From: an uncultured Brevibacterium sp.
GTDB taxonomy: Bacteria > Actinomycetota > Actinomycetes > Actinomycetales > Brevibacteriaceae
Direction: 5' to 3'
Length of the DNA stretch: 5,562 nucleotides
Assembly: GCA_902489215.1 (NCBI GenBank)
Contig: CABTZE010000139.1
Location: 1-5,562, forward strand
In this document: piece by piece, positions 1 to 4,760 of the stretch
Position numbering within the stretch: the stretch's first letter is position 1
Layout: each line of letters starts with the position of its first letter
Translations under genes and position numbers: made by a program
The notes under the pieces: model-generated
What the model was told of the DNA's origin: nothing
Database searches by the model: none
Seen by the model: the letters and a program-made list of their open reading frames with translations, nothing else

Positions 1-535
1 CGCCGACTACCTCGTGATCAATGTCTCTTCACCCAACACGCCGGGATTGCGGGATCTGCAGACAGTCGAGGCGCTTCGCCCGATCCTCACAGCGGTTCTG
101 GAAGAGACAGCGGCCGTCGATCCGTCCGACGTGCGGTCGACGCTCGGTCACGTCCCGGTGCTGGTCAAGATCGCGCCGGACCTCGCCGATGATGACGTTC
201 TGGCTGTCTGTGACCTTGCTTCGGAGGTTGGTCTGGATGGAATCATCTGCACCAACACTGTTCTGGACCGCTCGGTTCTCACGGGTGCGGATCGCGAACT
301 TGCCGAGGCGGAGGCCGGCGGGATCTCGGGGGCCCCGGCTGCCGAGCGCTCTTTTGAGGTTCTCCGTTTGGTCCGCTCGCGGGTTGCCGCGGACATGACG
401 GTCATCTCTGTTGGGGGCGTGCAGTCACGTGCTGACTACCTTGCCAGGATTGCGGCAGGTGCGGACTTGGTTCAGGTCTACACCGGCCTCATCTACGAAG
501 GCCCCCGTCTGGCGCGGAACATCCTCGGCCGCTGA
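1..535 (+). CDS. pyrD: Dihydroorotate dehydrogenase (quinone), class 2, C-terminal part
   Basis: This flavoenzyme oxidises dihydroorotate to orotate in pyrimidine synthesis and passes electrons to membrane quinone. The frame is open from base 2, so the gene starts outside the window. The visible 177 codons are roughly the second half of a class 2 enzyme of usual length. The fragment opens with ADYLVINVSSPNTPGLRDLQ, the FMN/orotate loop. The second Ser of its SS pair (codon 29-31) aligns with catalytic Ser175 of the E. coli enzyme, and a Ser base marks class 2 rather than class 1B. Further on come the Lys of VLVKIAPDL (FMN site), ICTNTV, GGISGAP, and the phosphate-binding end VISVGGVQSRAD followed by AGADLVQVYTGLIYEGP. 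All key positions seen are intact, and the stop at 533-535 falls where family members end. It converges on the DUF3043 gene. Family assignment is secure; the class rests on the visible half only. Confidence 0.96.
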   Translation, partial: ADYLVINVSSPNTPGLRDLQTVEALRPILTAVLEETAAVDPSDVRSTLGHVPVLVKIAPDLADDDVLAVCDLASEVGLDGIICTNTVLDRSVLTGADRELAEAEAGGISGAPAAERSFEVLRLVRSRVAADMTVISVGGVQSRADYLARIAAGADLVQVYTGLIYEGPRLARNILGR

Positions 536-556
536 CGAAGGTGCAGTCAAGCCTTA

Positions 557-583
557 GGTCGCAGCTGTCGCGCAGCTGCGACC
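557..583. terminator. Bidirectional hairpin between convergent genes
   Basis: A perfect 11-bp stem (557-567 paired with 573-583, arm GGTCGCAGCTG) closes a 5-nt loop. It sits 21 nt after the pyrD stop and 10 nt beyond the DUF3043 stop on the other strand, so it can serve both transcripts. Neither side has a clear T-tract, which is common for actinobacterial terminators. The structure is seen directly; terminator function is inferred from position. Confidence 0.7.
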
Positions 584-593
584 ATAGAGGACT

Positions 594-1157
594 TCAGTTC
601 GGGTATTCGCGTCGGCCGACGAGTGCGCGGGGGGTGCGGAGCATGCGCAGCTGAATGCTGCGCATGATCGCATAGAAGGTGTTGCCGCGCTGCAGGTTTT
701 CGGCCCCGAATTTGGCCGACATCTTCTTCTTCAGGGTGAAGTGCATGATGAAGCCGTCCAGCACGACAAGGCCCAGAAGGACATAGATGACGTAGGTCGA
801 ATAGGCCTGCACCTGCACGTTTTGGATGAACAGGCTCACCAGCAGGATCACCATGGCAATGGGGATGAGCAGTTCGCCAAAGGAGTAGCGGGCATCGACG
901 TAGTCGCGGATGTAACGGCGCTGCGGGCCGACGTCGCGAGCGGGCAGGTAGCGTTCATCGCCCTCCATCATCCGTTCGCGGATGTAGTTGCGCTCACGGC
1001 GCATTTCGGCGCGTGCTTCCGCCTTGGCCGTCTTACGGTCTTCGGGTACGAGGGGGCGTCGGCGAGCCTGCTCCTGCTGGCGACGGGACGGGGTCGGGCG
1101 ATTCTTCTTCGCCTCGGGGTCCCTGTGCTGCTCGTTGGATTCTGGCTTGTCCGACAT
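594..1157 (-). CDS. DUF3043 domain membrane protein, function unknown
   Basis: This 187-residue protein has no known biochemical role. The N-terminal 60 residues are very basic and probably disordered, including NRPTPSRRQQEQARRRPL, the usual opening of the DUF3043 family. Residues about 66-95 carry the hallmark block GDERYLPARDVGPQRRYIRD followed by VDAR. Two hydrophobic segments follow at about 95-113 and 118-140, then a basic tail, so it is likely a two-helix inner-membrane protein with both ends in the cytoplasm. I chose the ATG at 1155-1157 because AGGAGA lies upstream with a 10-nt spacer and family similarity starts just inside it. An upstream in-frame ATG at 1263-1265 would overlap the divergent dipeptidase and adds residues unlike the family. 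In mycobacteria, as I recall, the homologue also lies near an ErpA-like gene and ctaC, so the neighbourhood appears conserved. Confidence 0.92.
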   Translation of the reverse strand: MSDKPESNEQHRDPEAKKNRPTPSRRQQEQARRRPLVPEDRKTAKAEARAEMRRERNYIRERMMEGDERYLPARDVGPQRRYIRDYVDARYSFGELLIPIAMVILLVSLFIQNVQVQAYSTYVIYVLLGLVVLDGFIMHFTLKKKMSAKFGAENLQRGNTFYAIMRSIQLRMLRTPRALVGRREYPN

Positions 1158-1167
1158 GCCTGGTTCG

Positions 1168-1173
1168 TCTCCT
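1168..1173 (-). promoter_or_regulatory. Ribosome binding site deciding the DUF3043 start
   Basis: On the minus strand these bases read AGGAGA, 10 nt before the ATG at 1157. This supports the 187-residue start over the longer open frame that begins at 1265. Confidence 0.75.
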
Positions 1174-1208
1174 GATAGTGCTCTCCGCACGTGTATTGTG
1201 CGCGCTGC

Positions 1209-1258
1209 TTCCTGTGGCTGTACGGCGCTAATAGTATCGGAGCATGACCATTTCTGAA
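1209..1258. promoter_or_regulatory. Divergent promoter with overlapping -10 elements
   Basis: The heptamer ATAGTAT at 1231-1237 can be read as a -10 on both strands. On the plus strand, TAGTAT (1232-1237) ends 6 nt before the dipeptidase ATG. A start site about 7 nt downstream of the hexamer would therefore fall on the A of that ATG and give a leaderless mRNA. A -35 at the right distance (1209-1214, TTCCTG) is poor. On the minus strand, TACTAT (1231-1236) has a TTCAGA -35 (plus coordinates 1253-1258) at 16 bp and would give DUF3043 a leader of about 65 nt. The hexamers are seen; activity is inferred. Confidence 0.5.
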
Positions 1259-2635
1259 TCTTCACAGCACGGAACTGCTCTGTCCAAGGCTCTGCACGAG
1301 CGGTTGGACGCCATCTACTCGGATGTCATTGCCGACCTCACAAAACTCGTCGCAGTGCCGTCTGTCGCATGGCCGAACGTCGATCCTCAGCACGTCGCTG
1401 ATTCAGCGGCGCTCACAGCTGAGCTTGCCGAAGAAGTCGGCTTTGACAACGTCGAGATCCTGCACGGTGCCAACCAGGACGGCAGCGAGGGGTATCCAGC
1501 GGTAGTGGCTCGCCGTCCGGCTCCGGAAGGGCAGCCCACGGTTCTGCTGTACGCGCATCACGACGTACAGCCCGCTGGCAGTCGAGATGACTGGGATACC
1601 GAACCGTTTGAGCTGACGGTGAAGGGTGACCGTGCCTACGGTCGTGGTTCGGCAGATGACAAAGCCGGCATCCTGGTTCACCTGACTGCGCTGCGATTGC
1701 TGGCGGACGAACTTGATATCGGCGTCACTCTGTTCATTGAAGGTGAAGAAGAAGCCGGCTCTCCCAGCTTCCGAGACTTCATTGAGCGCTACCGGGACAA
1801 GCTGGCTGCTGATGTCATCATCGTTGCCGACTCCGGCAACTGGGCGGAGGGCAAACCTGCACTGACCACGAGCCTGCGCGGCATGGCGTCGCTCGAGTTC
1901 ACCGTCAGAACGATGAAGCACTCGGTGCATTCCGGCATGTACGGGGGAGTGGCGCCTGACGCTCCGCTCGCCCTCATCCGCCTGCTGTCCAGCCTGCACA
2001 ACGAGGACGGTTCGCCGGCGGTCGAGGGGCTCGTCGCCTCTGAAGAGGCCGCTGTTGAATACAGCGAGGAAGACCTGCGCCGCGATTCCGGTGTCCTGCC
2101 CGGGACAGACTTCATCGGGCGCGGCTCACTCGCCTCGCGTTTGTGGTCGCAGCCGGCACTTACCGTCATTGGGATGGACATGCCGAGCGTGGCTGATTCC
2201 TCGAACACTCTGCACGCTCGCGCCGGTGCGAAAGTGTCGATGCGTTTGGCGCCGGGGCAAGACCCTGAGGCTGCTCTTAACATGCTCCGCAAGCACCTCG
2301 AAGAACATGTGCCCTTCGGCGCGCAGATCGAGTTCGGCGCATCCGAGTTCGGCAGCCCCTGGCAGGCGGACGAATCTGACCCGGTTCTTGGCAAGGCACT
2401 CGAAGCGCTGACCGATGGCTTTGGGGAGGAAGCGGTGAAGATGGGCTTGGGCGGCTCCATCCCGTTCATTGCGGACCTGCTCGAGGTCTTCCCGAACGCC
2501 TCGATCCTCGTTACTGGCATTGAAGACCCCGACACTCGCGCCCACAGTGCCAACGAAAGTCTTTACCTGCCTGATTTCAAGCGGGCTATTGTGTCCGAGG
2601 CTCTTCTGCTCAAACGGCTGGGCGAACGGGCCTGA
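1244..2635 (+). CDS. M20 family metallodipeptidase (carnosinase/DapE-like)
   Basis: This 463-residue cytoplasmic peptidase of the M20 family probably hydrolyses dipeptides with a two-metal (Zn or Mn) site. I cannot tell the substrate. The catalytic set is complete. H105 lies in AHHDVQP, and D138, the bridging Asp, lies in GRGSADDKAG. E169 (general base) and E170 lie in EGEEEAGS, with D196 in VADSGN. H229, in VHSGMYGG, belongs to the lid/dimerisation domain and reaches into the partner active site in family structures. H434 lies in RAHSANES, and GGSIPF at 403-408 is also typical. The length matches the carnosinase-type branch, with the dimerisation domain inserted at about 210-375. The ATG at 1244 has GGAG only 1 nt upstream, too close to act as a Shine-Dalgarno, while a -10 hexamer ends 6 nt upstream, so leaderless translation is likely. 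There is no signal peptide. Confidence 0.95.
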   Translation: MTISESSQHGTALSKALHERLDAIYSDVIADLTKLVAVPSVAWPNVDPQHVADSAALTAELAEEVGFDNVEILHGANQDGSEGYPAVVARRPAPEGQPTVLLYAHHDVQPAGSRDDWDTEPFELTVKGDRAYGRGSADDKAGILVHLTALRLLADELDIGVTLFIEGEEEAGSPSFRDFIERYRDKLAADVIIVADSGNWAEGKPALTTSLRGMASLEFTVRTMKHSVHSGMYGGVAPDAPLALIRLLSSLHNEDGSPAVEGLVASEEAAVEYSEEDLRRDSGVLPGTDFIGRGSLASRLWSQPALTVIGMDMPSVADSSNTLHARAGAKVSMRLAPGQDPEAALNMLRKHLEEHVPFGAQIEFGASEFGSPWQADESDPVLGKALEALTDGFGEEAVKMGLGGSIPFIADLLEVFPNASILVTGIEDPDTRAHSANESLYLPDFKRAIVSEALLLKRLGERA

Positions 2636-2678
2636 TCCGAGTTGTCGGCCGGGAATACTATGCTTGCCCCAGCCGTTT
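2612..2678. repeat. Perfect 11-bp inverted repeat around dipeptidase stop and erpA promoter
   Basis: AAACGGCTGGG at 2612-2622 is matched exactly by its reverse complement at 2668-2678, with 45 nt between the arms. The left arm lies in the last codons of the dipeptidase gene, and the interval holds its stop codon (2633-2635) and the likely erpA -10 (2656-2661). In the dipeptidase transcript the arms could close a long stem ending in TTT, possibly with a small GGCC/GGCC inner pairing (2629-2632 with 2647-2650). The repeat is seen directly. Its role, either read-through control or a regulator site, is open. Confidence 0.55.
2656..2661 (+). promoter_or_regulatory. Likely erpA -10 element
   Basis: TACTAT fits the TANNNT -10 pattern and closely resembles the TAGTAT before the dipeptidase gene. 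The expected -35 position (about 2632-2638) overlaps the dipeptidase stop and is weak (CTGATC). The predicted start near 2668 leaves a leader of about 50 nt, so erpA can probably be transcribed independently of the dipeptidase gene. Confidence 0.5.
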
Positions 2679-2718
2679 CCATACGTACCGTAGGCATTGC
2701 CGATGAATTGGAGTGAAT

Positions 2719-3066
2719 ATGACTGTTACAGAACAGGCGTCGCACGGAGTTGATCTTTCTTCAGCGGCAGCCGACAAAGTTCGCAGCCTCCTCGAGCAGG
2801 AAGGCCGCGACGATCTTCGCCTGCGTGTTGCTGTCCAGCCTGGAGGGTGCTCCGGCCTGATCTATCAGCTGTACTTTGACGAGCGCGTCCTCGACGGGGA
2901 CGCAGTGCGCAATTTCGACGGCGTCGAGGTCATCGTCGACCGCATGAGCGTTCCTTACCTCGATGGATCCACCATCGACTTCTCGGACACCATCGAAAAG
3001 CAGGGCTTTACGATCGACAACCCCAACGCTGCGGGCTCGTGCGCCTGCGGCGACTCTTTCCACTGA
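2719..3066 (+). CDS. erpA: A-type iron-sulfur cluster carrier/insertion protein
   Basis: This 115-residue HesB/IscA/ErpA family protein accepts Fe-S clusters from the assembly machinery and hands them to apo-enzymes in the cytoplasm. All three ligand cysteines are present: C44 in QPGGCSGLIYQ, and C108 and C110 in the C-terminal GSCACGDSF. The middle reads VEVIVDRMSVPYLDGSTIDF, which is typical of the family. I start at the ATG at 2719, because GGAG at 2710-2713 is 5 nt upstream. A GTG two codons earlier overlaps that GGAG and is less likely. Single-copy actinobacterial members are generally annotated ErpA, but IscA or SufA cannot be excluded by sequence alone. It has its own probable promoter and is followed after 13 nt by aat. 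Placement just ahead of respiratory genes fits a role in supplying clusters for electron transport, which is an inference. Confidence 0.95.
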   Translation: MTVTEQASHGVDLSSAAADKVRSLLEQEGRDDLRLRVAVQPGGCSGLIYQLYFDERVLDGDAVRNFDGVEVIVDRMSVPYLDGSTIDFSDTIEKQGFTIDNPNAAGSCACGDSFH

Positions 3067-3079
3067 CGCGTCTTCGTCA

Positions 3080-3721
3080 ATGGGAATGCAACCGGCCGAT
3101 CTCGCAGCTGTATCACCGCAGCTCGAGATCGGCCGAATTGTTTCTGCCTATCGTGCCGGACTTTTTCCAATGGAGCTCGGCGACGCCGGAGCTGGCGGGT
3201 TCGGCTGGTGGTCACCGAAAAGCCGCGGAGTGCTTCTGCCGGGCGACCTCAAAGTGTCAAAGAGCCTTCGCAAGTCGATGCGTCACATGAGAATTACGTG
3301 GAATACGTCGTTCGATGAGGTCTTGGCCGCGTGCGCCGATCCAGCGCGCCCCGGTGCATGGATAACCGAAGAAATACAGGACGTCTATACAGAACTGGCC
3401 AGAGCCGGTTGGATGAAGTCCGTCGATGTGTGGGACACCAGCGGTGAGCTCATCGGCGGACTTTTCGGGCTTGACCTCGGGAGTGTATTTGCGGGGGAGT
3501 CCATGTTTCACAAAAGGACCGACGCGTCGAAAGCCGCACTTGTGGGCCTCGTCGAGCACATGGACAACAGGAGCCCGGAAGCGCATTGGCTTATTGACAC
3601 ACAGTGGTCAACACCACACTTGGAATCCCTCGGCGTGTCGGAAATTTCGGAGCTCGAGTACGCGAAAGCCGTAGAAATGCGGCTTCGCGACCATGACACA
3701 CAGGGTTTTCTCATGCAATGA
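3080..3721 (+). CDS. aat: Leucyl/phenylalanyl-tRNA-protein transferase
   Basis: This cytoplasmic enzyme moves Leu or Phe from charged tRNA to proteins with N-terminal Arg or Lys, creating N-degrons that ClpS delivers to ClpAP/ClpCP. The 213-residue product aligns along most of E. coli Aat. AYRAGLFPM lies at 23-31, WWSPKSRGVL at 43-52, WITEEIQDVY at 94-103, GGLFGLDLG at 126-134, GESMFH at 139-144, and ASKAAL at 149-154. The C-terminal IDTQ motif has D173 aligning with the important Asp186 of E. coli, followed by TPHLESLG. The N-terminus is short: the family's usual GLLA(L)GGDL segment is reduced to ADLAAVSPQLE. I start at ATG 3080; ATG 3086 is equally possible. Neither has a Shine-Dalgarno, so coupling to erpA translation, which stops 13 nt upstream, is likely. 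A strong hairpin covers codons 5-19. Confidence 0.93.
   Translation: MGMQPADLAAVSPQLEIGRIVSAYRAGLFPMELGDAGAGGFGWWSPKSRGVLLPGDLKVSKSLRKSMRHMRITWNTSFDEVLAACADPARPGAWITEEIQDVYTELARAGWMKSVDVWDTSGELIGGLFGLDLGSVFAGESMFHKRTDASKAALVGLVEHMDNRSPEAHWLIDTQWSTPHLESLGVSEISELEYAKAVEMRLRDHDTQGFLMQ
3093..3145 (+). terminator. Terminator-like hairpin inside the start of aat
   Basis: The 12-bp arm CGGCCGATCTCG (3093-3104) pairs perfectly with 3124-3135. Inside it, past a single bulged C at 3105, AGCTG (3106-3110) pairs with CAGCT (3119-3123), leaving an 8-nt loop (3111-3118). This gives 17 base pairs in all. Two A's follow, then TTGTTTCT (3138-3145), with six T's in eight bases, so the element has the form of an intrinsic terminator. 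It begins 26 nt after the erpA stop but lies within aat codons 5-19. It may terminate most erpA transcripts, attenuate aat, or limit aat translation. The structure is seen; its function is inferred. Confidence 0.6.
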
Positions 3722-3731
3722 GCAGGTGAGT

Positions 3732-3761
3732 ATGAAATTTAACCCCTGTTAGCGGTAGGGT
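3732..3761 (+). promoter_or_regulatory. Candidate ctaC promoter
   Basis: ATGAAA (3732-3737) and TAGGGT (3756-3761) are spaced 18 bp apart and loosely resemble -35 and -10 hexamers. A start near 3768 would give a leader of about 100 nt before ctaC. The match is modest, and this is the best candidate I see in the 145-nt gap after aat. Confidence 0.35.
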
Positions 3762-3798
3762 GGTTAGGACAAAGTCAGAGTTGGGTGACTTCCGTCGG

Positions 3799-3826
3799 TT
3801 GACGCCGTGCCTGTCGGCGCCGTCAA
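3799..3826 (+). other. Hairpin in the ctaC 5' leader
   Basis: TTGA (3799-3802) pairs with TCAA (3823-3826), and CGCCG (3803-3807) pairs with CGGCG (3815-3819). This leaves a 3-nt bulge on the right arm and a 7-nt loop. The alternative pairing TTGACG/CGTCAA is also possible. It ends 40 nt before the ctaC start and does not cover the ribosome binding site GAAAGG (3855-3860). It could stabilise the mRNA or be a regulator site; no known riboswitch is recognised. Confidence 0.35.
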
Positions 3827-3854
3827 GCGCACAGGAAACACCCGTTAGGTATCC

Positions 3855-3860
3855 GAAAGG
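3855..3860 (+). promoter_or_regulatory. Ribosome binding site for the GTG start of ctaC
   Basis: GAAAGG lies 6 nt before the GTG at 3867. The spacing supports that GTG as the start and gives a complete lipoprotein signal sequence. Confidence 0.7.
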
Positions 3861-3866
3861 CTGCAC

Positions 3867-4760
3867 GTGGATTCTCCGAATCAGTCAGCACGCAGGTCTC
3901 CGAAGGCCTGGGCGAAGAAGGTGAGCGTCGTAGGCGCCCTTGCTTCTACCGCCCTCCTCGCCGGCTGCTCTAACGGTGCACCGGAGCTGGGCTATCTGCC
4001 CGCTGCTTCGAAAGGCGCAACGTCCCACACAGACGCTTACACAGCTCTGTGGACCGGAGGCTGGATTGCTGCTCTCGCCGTAGGCGCCATTACATGGGGT
4101 CTGATGCTCTTCTGCATCGTCGCGTACCGCCGTCGTAAGAACGACCGCGGTCTGCCGGTGCAGCTGCAGTACAACATGCCCGTCGAAATCATGTACACGG
4201 TCATCCCGATCATCCTTGTTGTCGGCTTCTTCTTCCACAACATGGCGCTGTTCGATCAGACCACTAATGACAAGACGCCGGGCGAAGAGAAGATCGAGGT
4301 TGTCGGCAAGCAGTGGGCTTGGGACTTCAACTACACCTCGCAGGACGTCCACTACGCAGGTGTCCAGGCCAACCTGGACGGCACTGAAAAGCCCGGTGAA
4401 GAAGCGCCGACGCTGTACCTGCCCGCGAACACGGATCTCGAAATCCAGCTCCGCTCGCGCGACGTCATTCACTCCTTCTGGGTCCCCGCGTTCCTCGAGA
4501 AGCGCGATATGACTCCGGGCCGCGTGGAGACTCTCCACCTCAAAGCCCTCAAGGAAGGCGAGTACCTCGGCAAGTGTGCTGAGCTCTGCGGTGAGTTCCA
4601 CTCCGAAATGATCTTCAACGTCAAGGTTGTGTCGAAGGACGAATACCTTGCCTACACCAACAAGCTCCGTGAAGAGGGCAACACCGGTGTTCTCGGCGAA
4701 GAATTCGACCGCACACACTGGTACTCCAACCCATACCAGAAAGAAGGTGCTGACAAATGA
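3867..4760 (+). CDS. ctaC: Cytochrome c oxidase subunit II (aa3-type), lipoprotein
   Basis: This subunit of the terminal oxidase takes electrons from the cytochrome bc1/cytochrome c module into the binuclear CuA centre on the outer membrane face. The 297-residue product begins with a basic N-region and hydrophobic stretch ending in lipobox LLAGC, so C34 should be lipidated after signal peptidase II cleavage. Lipidated CtaC is known in Corynebacterium. Helices lie at about 62-87 and 106-129, the second holding the conserved E107 and P114. QWAWDF (149-154) supplies the aromatic electron-entry region. All CuA ligands are present: H202 in HSFWVPAF, then C237, E239, C241, H245 and M248 in CAELCGEFHSEM. 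A charged loop at about 168-181, inserted before LYLPAN, resembles that of other actinobacterial CtaC proteins. The start is GTG, and the stop overlaps the ctaD start as ATGA. Confidence 0.97.
   Translation: MDSPNQSARRSPKAWAKKVSVVGALASTALLAGCSNGAPELGYLPAASKGATSHTDAYTALWTGGWIAALAVGAITWGLMLFCIVAYRRRKNDRGLPVQLQYNMPVEIMYTVIPIILVVGFFFHNMALFDQTTNDKTPGEEKIEVVGKQWAWDFNYTSQDVHYAGVQANLDGTEKPGEEAPTLYLPANTDLEIQLRSRDVIHSFWVPAFLEKRDMTPGRVETLHLKALKEGEYLGKCAELCGEFHSEMIFNVKVVSKDEYLAYTNKLREEGNTGVLGEEFDRTHWYSNPYQKEGADK

Noticed and set aside
741..1175. Plus-strand open frame of 144 codons opposite the DUF3043 gene
   Set aside because: The minus-strand frame carries the DUF3043 hallmark block and a good ribosome binding site, while the plus frame has neither.
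1187..1201. GCAC/GTGC inverted repeat with an embedded CACGTG as an operator in the divergent promoter
   Set aside because: The arms are only 4 bp and match no regulator site I can name, too weak to report as a feature.
1158..1265. N-terminal extension of the DUF3043 protein to ATG 1265 on the minus strand
   Set aside because: It overlaps the dipeptidase start and promoter, lacks family similarity, and the ATG at 1157 has a proper AGGAGA site.
1789..2553. Open frame of 254 codons on the minus strand opposite the dipeptidase gene
   Set aside because: It is a Ser/Pro/Arg-rich translation with no recognisable domain; the plus-strand dipeptidase has a complete metal site.
2963..3079. Upstream in-frame extension of aat starting at ATG 2963
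   Set aside because: It would overlap erpA by about 100 nt and adds Ser/Thr/Arg-rich residues unlike any Aat N-terminus.
3710..3722. Small hairpin CTCAT/ATGAG over the aat stop codon as a terminator
   Set aside because: There are only five pairs with a 3-nt loop and no T-tract after it; such a match is expected by chance.
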